Below, piece by piece: positions 48,107-55,714 of a stretch of 64,000 bases of DNA. Numbering within the stretch: position 1 is the first letter of the stretch; each line of letters opens with the position of its first letter. The notes under the pieces were generated by a model. It was not told the origin of the DNA, did no database searches, and saw only the letters and a program-made list of their open reading frames with translations. Source of the stretch: Pseudoalteromonas sp. GCY (GTDB taxonomy: Bacteria > Pseudomonadota > Gammaproteobacteria > Enterobacterales > Alteromonadaceae). The position numbers and the translations under genes are program-made. Location: contig NZ_CP068022.1 of the NCBI RefSeq assembly GCF_016695175.1, forward strand, positions 916,001-980,000. The letters are read 5' to 3'.

Positions 48107-48221
48107 GGTTTTCTACTCAATTAATATTAAAAATAATGACAAAAGCAATCCAATAGACTTGCTATTGAATCTAAATACAATACTATTTTGTTCGAAAAGC
48201 AATCAATATAAGGATAGTTAA

Positions 48222-48629
48222 ATGAGTAGATACAATAGTAGTTCTGATACAGCAGGTGCCTTTACCTTTATTATTTTGGCGATAGGTGGCTTTCTCACTT
48301 GGGAGTTTTCACAACTTACCAATTTGCCTTGGGATGTTGGTGCAAAAGTTTCTGGCTTTTGTTTGTTTAGTCTTGTGCTGGCTGGTGCTGCGCGTTATTT
48401 ATTTGGACAATCAAACAGCGCTATTACTATATGGCCACTATTTGCCGTTGGAGTTTATTGGTCTTTTTTTCCAGCATTTAATTACTGGGGAGGGCTGACT
48501 GAGGACTCTGTTTTAAGATACGTAACTGAAGACCCATGGTACACATTATGGTATGTAAAAGCACTAATCTCTGTTGCTATTGTAGTTGGTGGTTATTGGC
48601 TAGATAGCAAATTGAACGAGTGGTTTTAG
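48222..48629 (+). CDS. Hypothetical integral membrane protein
   Basis: 135 residues with four hydrophobic segments (GAFTFIILAIGGFLTWEF, VSGFCLFSLVLAGAARYL, ITIWPLFAVGVYWSFFPAF, ALISVAIVVGGYWLDSKL). An AAGGA-like site precedes the ATG. A perfect terminator follows. Function unknown. Confidence 0.65.
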   Translation: MSRYNSSSDTAGAFTFIILAIGGFLTWEFSQLTNLPWDVGAKVSGFCLFSLVLAGAARYLFGQSNSAITIWPLFAVGVYWSFFPAFNYWGGLTEDSVLRYVTEDPWYTLWYVKALISVAIVVGGYWLDSKLNEWF

Positions 48630-48636
48630 TTTAGTT

Positions 48637-48659
48637 GGGCGGTTCACGTTTAACCGCCC
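48637..48659 (+). terminator. Perfect 8-bp stem-loop
   Basis: GGGCGGTT (48637-48644) pairs with AACCGCCC (48652-48659), 8 bp after the stop of the upstream gene. Confidence 0.75.
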
Positions 48660-48840
48660 TCAAATTCTATATTCAGTGACACAATTCCCCTTCTTACCCC
48701 CACACTTTAAAAATAACGCCTCAGATGCTCTCTAACAGGCGCTAACTCATTTGCAGTAGACTGATTCGTCTCAAAGTGGTTTAAACGTGTTTTAAACATG
48801 GTTGCGGTTGAATGTGTTGGGTTGGTGATTGGGTGGTAAA

Positions 48841-48868
48841 AAGCGCGGTAAGAGTTACCACGCTTTTT
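48841..48868. terminator. Stem-loop terminator
   Basis: AAGCG and GGTAA pair with TTACC and CGCTT with one mismatch, flanked by A's and T's, so it can end the minus-strand gene at 48876. Confidence 0.6.
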
Positions 48869-48875
48869 ACTTAAG

Positions 48876-49484
48876 CTAGATCATGCGCCTTATTGAGTGC
48901 TCAAGTTCGAACCCAATCTGCCGCACAGAGCAGTGCAATCCATTTTTCAATTCCTCTTCGTCATTTGTGATCAACCCGATACCTTTATGATTGAGTAAAT
49001 CATAAAGGTGTTTGGGCATATCTATATCTAGATGGGCACCTCCTGCTTTGTTTGAGGTAAACAGCACTATATCTTTCCGTGTAAGTTCTTGCCCTCCACA
49101 CGATAGTACTACCTGCTTACTCCACCAATCAAAGAACTCGATATATGGACGATGATTTTTCTCTATTGCACCTGCGAGATGTGGTGTAAATCTGACTTTT
49201 GGACCTGCAAAGCTTATGGATAATAAGCCAACCTTTGGTGCGAGTTCATTCTTTGGATAGTGTGTAGAGGTGTCGAGAAATTTAAAGCCTGACTTGAGCT
49301 TTAAATGGTTTAGTATCGATGTGCTTACTTTAGTATCATGCACAAGAACTCTGATGATTTGGGCGATACGTATGGCTTCATCAATATCGCCATTATCAAA
49401 TTCGGTGAATGATCTATTCATAAATTTTAACTGCCGATTTAGATCCGCTAAAACTTCTTCTTTATTGAGTTTGACTTTGGTCAT
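48876..49484 (-). CDS. Conserved hypothetical protein
   Basis: 202 residues from MTKVKLNKEEVLADLNRQLK (49484). Helical first half, then beta (VGLLSISFAGPKVRFTPHLA) and a conserved-looking YIEFFDWWSKQVVLSCGGQE. No family recognised. Terminator at 48841-48868 lies just beyond its end. Confidence 0.6.
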   Translation of the reverse strand: MTKVKLNKEEVLADLNRQLKFMNRSFTEFDNGDIDEAIRIAQIIRVLVHDTKVSTSILNHLKLKSGFKFLDTSTHYPKNELAPKVGLLSISFAGPKVRFTPHLAGAIEKNHRPYIEFFDWWSKQVVLSCGGQELTRKDIVLFTSNKAGGAHLDIDMPKHLYDLLNHKGIGLITNDEEELKNGLHCSVRQIGFELEHSIRRMI

Positions 49485-49661
49485 ATTGCTTTCCCTAAAC
49501 ACTGTTATGTACATTACAACTTAAATCAATCCAATTAGTTATGCCACAAAATTACTGGCGGCTTACTAGTAACATGTCTTAGAGACGAGTTAAGTAAATT
49601 GGGTATTGCAAATTGATAAACTGCTGCATGGTAATCTCTTCAACATGTGGGCTAGATAGCA

Positions 49662-49723
49662 GATAATGACCGACACCTACGGCAAACTTGAACCGTTTTT
49701 TCTATATCTTTGAGGTGGATTTC
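49662..49723. repeat. Short dispersed repeat, copy 1
   Basis: GATAATGACCGACACCTACG and AAACTTGAACCGTTTTTTC..TTTGAGGTGGATTTC match the copies at 49847 and 52543. Intergenic. Confidence 0.75.
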
Positions 49724-49757
49724 TAATCTTCTTTAGTCTGCTATTGCCCTTTATTTT

Positions 49758-50081
49758 TTAGCACGCTTGCAGCCGATACCGGACCTTATTGCTCGTTCCA
49801 ACATTATTCGTTAATTGTAATATGCCTTTTGTTATCCCGGTTGGCAGATAACGGCTGACATCACCCACGGTAAACTTGAACCGTTTTTTGCTGTATCTTG
49901 AGGTAGATGTCTTGTCATAATCCGGATTTTCCAAGGGCGCTTGTACATCGCTAACTGCGCTATCACGCAACAGCTGTGGGCTGTTATCACCCCACGCTTT
50001 CGCGTTAAAAAATATGCCGATCGCGACAGTTAACATCAAGGCTTTTAGAACAAGTGTAATATCAAAAAACTTCGTTTTCAT
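49758..50081 (-). CDS. Small secreted hypothetical protein carrying a repeat copy
   Basis: 107 residues, MKTKFFDITLVLKALMLTVA...NAKAWG signal peptide. The middle (YSKKRFKFTVGDVSRYLPTG) is encoded by repeat copy 2 (49847-49918). No homologous family recognised. The C-terminal part could be a product of repeat insertion into an older reading frame. Confidence 0.5.
   Translation of the reverse strand: MKTKFFDITLVLKALMLTVAIGIFFNAKAWGDNSPQLLRDSAVSDVQAPLENPDYDKTSTSRYSKKRFKFTVGDVSRYLPTGITKGILQLTNNVGTSNKVRYRLQAC
49847..49918. repeat. Short dispersed repeat, copy 2 (inside a CDS)
   Basis: GATAACGGCTGACATCACCC, then AAACTTGAACCGTTTTTTGC and TTGAGGTAGATGTCTTGTCAT. Inverted ends GACATC/GATGTC. Lies within the gene at 49758. 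Confidence 0.8.
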
Positions 50082-50194
50082 ATTAGCTTCACGTCCCTTT
50101 GTTTGTAATGCGTATCAGTGGGGCTCAAAAGGGTATACAGGAGCCCCATCGTCAAAAACTAGGTTTCTTTGAGCATTTGGAACTTCAATATCGA

Positions 50195-50740
50195 CTAAGA
50201 GTTAGCGGTATTATCAGTTTTACCTTCGCGCTCCACCGTGCCAATCATACTCACCACTTTCTTAGATACTGCTTCAAGCTGCCTAGAAGTAGTTGCACCA
50301 AAAATGCCTTCGATAAACTCAGATCGAGTATCTAGTATCGACTCACCAACCACCTCGTTAGTGTCAGTGTTTATTAGCTTTACATTGAGCTTCAGCTCGG
50401 CATCACCCGCCATTACACCTACCATAAAGCGGCCAAATCCCGACACATAACGAAAGTGCTCGATGGTGATCTCGACTGATAAAGGTGCTTGAGCTGCACT
50501 TCCAGACTCAACAATACTGCCATTAAAGTCTTTGGCTATTAGCGCTTTTAGCTCATTAATGCTGTTAGAAAGTGACTTACTTTTAGAAACTGAGTGCGAT
50601 GAAGTAATATCCAAAAATACACTTTGTGGCGTGTTCCCTACAGCTCTATTCGCTGTTTTACTAGTCTCTTGAATGTGGGCGGCGCAGCCACTGAAAATAA
50701 GCACGGAGATTATTACGGCAAATATTTTAAAATGTTTCAT
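50195..50740 (-). CDS. DUF4410-like lipoprotein
   Basis: 181 residues from MKHFKIFAVIISVLIFSGCA (50740), which carries the lipobox FSGCA; the longer frame to 50815 lacks it. GRFMVGVMAGDAELKLNVKL then NTDTNEVVGESIL is the DUF4410 pattern. Envelope lipoprotein of unknown function. Confidence 0.75.
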   Translation of the reverse strand: MKHFKIFAVIISVLIFSGCAAHIQETSKTANRAVGNTPQSVFLDITSSHSVSKSKSLSNSINELKALIAKDFNGSIVESGSAAQAPLSVEITIEHFRYVSGFGRFMVGVMAGDAELKLNVKLINTDTNEVVGESILDTRSEFIEGIFGATTSRQLEAVSKKVVSMIGTVEREGKTDNTANS

Positions 50741-51049
50741 TAGGGGTAAATTTCCGACCTTCAATATATATTCGGTTAACGACATTCTAACCTTTGTTGG
50801 CAGCCATGGTATCAAATATTTTCCAGTAATGGGTAAGCAGTTGAGTCACCCTTGTTCTTTGGCTTTGCATCGATTGTGATTTATTTGATAGGTTTAATGG
50901 CCTGAATTCGGGTTAACTAAGTTTCCTTGTGAAGAGTATTTAGCAAACTCTGTAGTGGATACATCCGCAATTTCGTTCAAGTTTTTTATTGATCGCTTGA
51001 ATATATTGACTTGGTAGTTTTGCAAACGTGCTCAAAAAAAGGAGGGAGT
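50741..51049. other. Intergenic region between DUF4410 and AraC genes
   Basis: About 300 bp, divergent promoters expected; no specific element identified besides the AGGAGG site before the AraC start at 51050. Confidence 0.4.
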
Positions 51050-51877
51050 GTGAGTAAAAATAATCACTTTATATATACCCATAGTGCTCAGCAGGATGAT
51101 GTGTCCATGCTGAGCGCAACCATGAGTGATTTCACCTACACCAAACATGCTCATGAAGAGTACTCGATCGGGCTCACTCTAAAAGGCAGACAAGACTTTT
51201 TCTGTCGCAGTGCTTTTTATAAAAGTCAGCCTGGCTGCGTAATGCTTTTCAATCCCGAAGATATTCATGACGGTCATTCTGGGGGCGAACACAGCTTAGA
51301 ATATGTGATGCTTTACGTGCACCCAAGAGAATTGCAACCACTGTTTCGCTCTCTTGGTTATAAACAAGAAACAGTACTAAGACTTAACGACACCTTGTTC
51401 AATGACCCACTGTTGCGCTATCAAGTTCTTACTATATCTCAGCAACTTTTGGGACGATCCTACTCCAAAATTGAGCACGAAGCCGCTTTGTTTCAGTTGG
51501 CTCAATCATTGGTTCGTTTGCATGGCTGTTTAGAGTTACCACTTCGTAAAACAAGGGCCGAAATTTTAGTACTAAGAGCTAAAGACTATATATTGGCTAA
51601 TCTTGCCAACGATATTTCGGTTGATGACATCGCTGAGGTCGCCAATATGTCTAAATATCACTTTATTCGAGCTTTTCGAGAACACTTTTGCATAACTCCA
51701 CACCAGTATGTTTTGAATTGTCGTATCAACTATGCTCGCAAACAGCTACTTGTAGGCCGTAGCGCCACCACCGCAGCGGTAGAGTCCGGCTTTGCTGATG
51801 CCAGTCACTTAAATCGTAACTTTAAACGCGTATTTGGCATGACACCAAAACAATTTCAGTTGCAGTTGGGCCGTTAG
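51050..51877 (+). CDS. AraC-family regulator (cupin-HTH)
   Basis: 275 residues from GTG 51050, chosen because AGGAGGGA precedes it; the upstream ATG at 51011 lacks a site. N-terminal cupin (YTKHAHEEYSIGLTLKGRQD, GCVMLFNPEDIHDGHSGG) and two C-terminal HTH motifs (ISVDDIAEVANMSKYHFIRA, AAVESGFADASHLNRNFKRV). It sits 37 bp before a LysE-type gene, a common pairing where it activates the exporter. Confidence 0.9.
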   Translation: MSKNNHFIYTHSAQQDDVSMLSATMSDFTYTKHAHEEYSIGLTLKGRQDFFCRSAFYKSQPGCVMLFNPEDIHDGHSGGEHSLEYVMLYVHPRELQPLFRSLGYKQETVLRLNDTLFNDPLLRYQVLTISQQLLGRSYSKIEHEAALFQLAQSLVRLHGCLELPLRKTRAEILVLRAKDYILANLANDISVDDIAEVANMSKYHFIRAFREHFCITPHQYVLNCRINYARKQLLVGRSATTAAVESGFADASHLNRNFKRVFGMTPKQFQLQLGR

Positions 51878-51914
51878 ATTAGCTCGTCGACTGCTTATAT
51901 CGGAGTAGTAAATC

Positions 51915-52523
51915 ATGTCAGAAATTTTCGCCTATGCTATCGGGGTAATGTATACCCCTGGGCCTATCAACTTGCTTGGTCTACATAGTGGTCTAAACAA
52001 ACAGACACGTGTTCATCTCGGTTTTTTCGCCGGCGTTGGAATGGCAATGTTCATCTTGTTCGTTATCTTAGGGATTGTCGGGCTCAAGTTTATCAATCCA
52101 CAGCTACTGCCTTTTATCAGCTTGGCAGGGTGCCTTTATATTCTATATATTACTTGGAAAGTGGTACATGCTAACGTCGAGCTCTCTGATAAGCAAAGTG
52201 CGGCCAAATCGTTGAGCTTTCGAGACGGACTTTTCATGCAGCTACTCAACCCCAAAGCGCTAATCGCGACGTTGCCGGTTTCTACCATTCAGTTTCCAAG
52301 CGTTGGCATTACCGGCAGCGCCGTTGTCATATGGTCAATGCTCCTTGCTGTACTTGCATTCGGAGCCCCCACTAGCTATTCGATAGTGGGTTCAATGATG
52401 GGTAAACAGATCTCCGATCCCAAGTATTTTAAAGCTTTTAACTTAGTAATGGCTGCGCTATTAGTCTACGTGTCTTTAAGCATTGGCTATGACCATGTCA
52501 TAGTGCCTTGGATAGTGAAATAA
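51915..52523 (+). CDS. LysE-family exporter
   Basis: 202 residues, about six membrane helices. The opening AIGVMYTPGPINLLGLHSGL is the LysE/RhtB signature (PGPxN), and GLFMQLLNPKALIATLPVST the central conserved segment. Exports an amino acid or similar metabolite. Follows the AraC gene. Confidence 0.88.
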   Translation: MSEIFAYAIGVMYTPGPINLLGLHSGLNKQTRVHLGFFAGVGMAMFILFVILGIVGLKFINPQLLPFISLAGCLYILYITWKVVHANVELSDKQSAAKSLSFRDGLFMQLLNPKALIATLPVSTIQFPSVGITGSAVVIWSMLLAVLAFGAPTSYSIVGSMMGKQISDPKYFKAFNLVMAALLVYVSLSIGYDHVIVPWIVK

Positions 52524-52542
52524 CAAATGAGTAGGTAGTAAG

Positions 52543-52621
52543 GATAATGGCTGACACCCACAACAAACTCAACAAACTTGAACCATTTTTTGCTGTATCT
52601 TTGAGGTGGGTGTCTTGTCAT
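52543..52621. repeat. Short dispersed repeat, copy 3
   Basis: GATAATGGCTGACACCCAC...GTGGGTGTCTTGTCAT. GACACCCAC (52553-52561) and GTGGGTGTC (52606-52614) are perfect inverted ends. An extra 8-9 bp (CAAACTCAA) makes this copy longer. Lies after the LysE gene. Confidence 0.8.
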
Positions 52622-52634
52622 TTTGGTGGTTTTG

Positions 52635-52946
52635 TCATTCTTGGTGTTCAATAACATGCCTAAAAGAGACTTTTATAGGGTTAAAAAAGGAGTATACCCA
52701 AAGCCCTAGAGTTATAGCTACCCATGACATACATGATAAAATAGCACCGAATATTGGTCCCATTAATACACCATAAAAAACACCCTCAATACCTGTTTTA
52801 TATTCACCAAACCACTCTATTGTATTAAAACCAAATAATGCTGCGATCCCAAAGCTTGTGGTTAAAGTGCTCATACTCACGGTAAAGCCAATGAATAAAA
52901 TTTTTAATAGAGATATTTTTGAGATCCTTTTTGCGACTACTTCCAT
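52635..52946 (-). CDS. Hypothetical two-helix membrane protein
   Basis: About 103 residues from MEVVAKRISKISLLKILFIG (52946; AGGAG before it; the longer frame to 52988 lacks a site). Two or three hydrophobic segments (LLKILFIGFTVSMSTLTTSF; GVLMGPIFGAILSCMSWVAI). Function unknown. Confidence 0.6.
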   Translation of the reverse strand: MEVVAKRISKISLLKILFIGFTVSMSTLTTSFGIAALFGFNTIEWFGEYKTGIEGVFYGVLMGPIFGAILSCMSWVAITLGLWVYSFFNPIKVSFRHVIEHQE

Positions 52947-53057
52947 TCGTTTCTTTCTCCTAGATTGTATAGAAATAATGACTTCCACATGCGGCTAGTC
53001 ATTTCATTTTTTAACACACAGCCCTAACTGTAATTTCAATTTGCGCGCCACCTTTAC

Positions 53058-54314
53058 TCAACTCCCACCACGCTCTACGCTAAAACCGACTTTTGCGCCG
53101 CCGTTTGGGTTATTGCCCAGTTTAAGTTGTCCACCGTGCTTTTCTATGATGATGCGAGAGAGCATGAGGCCTATGCCGTTGCCATCGGCTTTGGTGGTGT
53201 AAAATGCTTCAGCGGCTTCGTTTAGGTTGGAAAAACCGGGGCCAGTGTCTGTAACCGAAAACACTAATTTGTCAGCATCGGGGGTGATATTGAGTGTGAC
53301 TTCTGGCGAAGGCGTATGCGCTTCTTGGGCATTATTAATAAGGTGACAAAGCACCTGTTTGATTTGGCTCGTATCAAAAAAACCGAGCAGATCGGCTGTG
53401 CTTTCTACCTTTAGTTGAGGGTAGATACTTTGTAGCTGAGCGCAAAACTCACTAAGCGCGACAATTTGCTTATGTGCAGGAGGCAGTTTGGCAAGGGAGG
53501 CATAGTTACCCATAAAAGATTTAAGATAATTGGTGCGCTCGTTGATGAGTGACAGTCCACTATTAAACCTTTCTATATCTAATTCACCGTTTAAGCGCTT
53601 GGTAAGGCTGCGCGCTACCGTGCCGATCGGCGCTAAAGTGTTATTGATCTCGTGACTTAAAATACGAACAAAACGCTGTAAGGCGTCTTTTTCTTGTTGA
53701 TATAAAATGCTATCTAGCTGTTTTAAAACCAGTAAAGTGTGAGGTTTATTGGCAATGTAGCAGCTGTCGTGTTCAAGCAAAAAAGCATGCTCGGTACCGT
53801 CAAGCATCACCGAAACCTTTCCTTGTTTTTGCTGAGCTTGTAATGACTGAAACCAGCGCCAAGCATCGTCTTTATAGCTGTCAAAAAAGGTGCGCACTGC
53901 GTAGCTGTTGGCAAATGCAATGCTTTGGCTGTCAAACACAATAAGTGCACAGTCAAGCTTTTCAATAATTTGCTTTAGCAGGTCACTTTGCTCCGCCAGC
54001 GCACGCTGATCGGCTTGCATGGTTTGCGCAAGCGCATTTAAGTGCTCCACCGTTGAACGTAATTGTGCGTCTTTGCCGTGTACCGCTCTTAGGGCATAAT
54101 CGCCTTGGCGAAGTGATATCAACAAGGTATCAATGAGATTAATGGTGTTTTGTCTAGTCGAACCATATTTATAAGCGAGCAAAGCAAAACATAGTGCAAA
54201 TACTAAGTCTATCAACATAATAAGTGTTGCAGGGTAGTCGTGCGCAAGGAGTAAAACGTTAGTAATTACAAGTAGTAATGCACTTAACAGCCAATGTCCA
54301 AATCGATAAAACAA
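53058..54314 (-). CDS. Sensor histidine kinase, efflux-operon control
   Basis: 418 residues. Two N-terminal membrane helices (LLSALLLVITNVLLLA; IMLIDLVFALCFALLAYKY), then a dimerisation region with phospho-acceptor His in FVRILSHEINNTLAPIGTVA, N-box VLCHLINNAQEAHTPS, and G-box SVTDTGPGFSN. Partner of the response regulator 13 bp upstream at 54328. Last gene of the efflux operon. Confidence 0.92.
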   Translation of the reverse strand: MFYRFGHWLLSALLLVITNVLLLAHDYPATLIMLIDLVFALCFALLAYKYGSTRQNTINLIDTLLISLRQGDYALRAVHGKDAQLRSTVEHLNALAQTMQADQRALAEQSDLLKQIIEKLDCALIVFDSQSIAFANSYAVRTFFDSYKDDAWRWFQSLQAQQKQGKVSVMLDGTEHAFLLEHDSCYIANKPHTLLVLKQLDSILYQQEKDALQRFVRILSHEINNTLAPIGTVARSLTKRLNGELDIERFNSGLSLINERTNYLKSFMGNYASLAKLPPAHKQIVALSEFCAQLQSIYPQLKVESTADLLGFFDTSQIKQVLCHLINNAQEAHTPSPEVTLNITPDADKLVFSVTDTGPGFSNLNEAAEAFYTTKADGNGIGLMLSRIIIEKHGGQLKLGNNPNGGAKVGFSVERGGS

Positions 54315-54327
54315 GTTTGCTTATCTC

Positions 54328-55710
54328 CTACTCATATTTGTCCATTTTGCGATACCACGCACTGCGCGATAGTCCCAAGCTCTTCGCCGCTTTTGATACG
54401 TTACCACCGTGAAATTCCAGTCTTTTAAAGAGTGCTTGCTCAATAATTTCATCCAGCGTTAAATCATGATTTTCTGGTGCGCTCGCAGTAGCAGTATTCA
54501 TCGATTGCAACGCTGAGTGCGGTGTAAGGTTGAGCGCCAAATCACTAGCAAATACTTGAGCATTTGAACAAGTAAACACCGCGCGCTCCATCATATGCTT
54601 AAGCTCTCTCACATTACCTGGAAAATCGTATACAGTCAGTGCTTTAGCAGCACAGGGCATAATGCTCGGTGGTGGTTTTTTATAATCATGACTAAAGCGC
54701 ATTAAAAAGCGCTCTGCTAATGGCAAGATATCCTCTGGACACGCTCTTAATGGCGGTATTTCTACTTCTACAGTATTTAATCGATAATATAAGTCTTGGC
54801 GGAACTGATTATTGGCAATCGCTTCATTGAGTTGGCAGTTAGTAGCAGAAATAATCCTCGCAGTATTGTCCAAGACTTTGTGACTGCCAACCGCCGCGTA
54901 CTTTCGCTCTTCTAGCACTTGAAGCAACTTTGCTTGAGATTGCAGAGATAAATTGGCAATTTCATCTAAAAACAACGAGCCATTACTGGCGAGTGTAAAT
55001 GCACCCACTCGATCTGCTTTCGCATCAGTAAATGCCCCCTTTTTATGGCCAAATAACTCAGAGTTAAATAGCTCGTCGCTCACCGCCCCCATATTAATTG
55101 AGATAAAGCTGCCACCAGCACGACTTGAATGCTCGTGTACATACTGCGCGTAATAGCTCTTTCCTGTGCCATTTTCACCGGTCAGCAAGATGTTCATATC
55201 GCTTTGTGCCAACTGGGTGAGCTGTGTCAGCACACGCTGCTTTTTCTCACTTTGCGTAATAAAGTTAATCGTTTGTTGGGGCTTTTTAAGGCGTTCGTTT
55301 TCAGCAGATAGCCGCGCTAAATGTTGTCTGTCTGCTCGCTTCTCGATTTGTACTTTGATGCTATGAGCAAGGCGCTCATCATCCCATGGCTTTTCAATGA
55401 AATCGGCCGCTCCTTGCTTTAGGGCAGCAACGGCAAGGTCTAACGTCGCCCAACCAGTCATCACCACAATGGGTAAAAGCGGATCGATTTGAATGAGCTT
55501 AGCAATCGCCATCAGCCCTTCTTTGCCACTGGTGGTGTCTTGGGTGAAGTTCATATCCAATAGCACCAAGTCCACTTCCTGTGTACTGACATAATCAAAT
55601 GCCGCCTCCGGCGTCACCACACCATGGCAAGCGTAGCCCTCATCCTCAAGTAAAAACTTCAGACTCGCTTGAATATCAAGCGAGTCGTCTACTATTAGCA
55701 CCTTTTTCAA
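54328..55710 (-). CDS. Sigma-54-dependent response regulator
   Basis: 460 residues: receiver domain (VLIVDDSLDIQASL, phosphorylated Asp in LVLLDMNF), AAA+ domain (Walker A LTGENGTGKSYY; ELFGHKKGAFTDAKADRV, where GAFTDA replaces the usual GAFTGA; SLFLDEIANLSLQSQ), and a Fis-type HTH (NVSKAAKSLGLSRSAWYRKM). It should activate the sigma-54 promoter at 60127-60142, so it probably controls its own operon. Fourth gene of that operon. Confidence 0.93.
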   Translation of the reverse strand: MKKVLIVDDSLDIQASLKFLLEDEGYACHGVVTPEAAFDYVSTQEVDLVLLDMNFTQDTTSGKEGLMAIAKLIQIDPLLPIVVMTGWATLDLAVAALKQGAADFIEKPWDDERLAHSIKVQIEKRADRQHLARLSAENERLKKPQQTINFITQSEKKQRVLTQLTQLAQSDMNILLTGENGTGKSYYAQYVHEHSSRAGGSFISINMGAVSDELFNSELFGHKKGAFTDAKADRVGAFTLASNGSLFLDEIANLSLQSQAKLLQVLEERKYAAVGSHKVLDNTARIISATNCQLNEAIANNQFRQDLYYRLNTVEVEIPPLRACPEDILPLAERFLMRFSHDYKKPPPSIMPCAAKALTVYDFPGNVRELKHMMERAVFTCSNAQVFASDLALNLTPHSALQSMNTATASAPENHDLTLDEIIEQALFKRLEFHGGNVSKAAKSLGLSRSAWYRKMDKYE

Positions 55711-55714
55711 ATTA

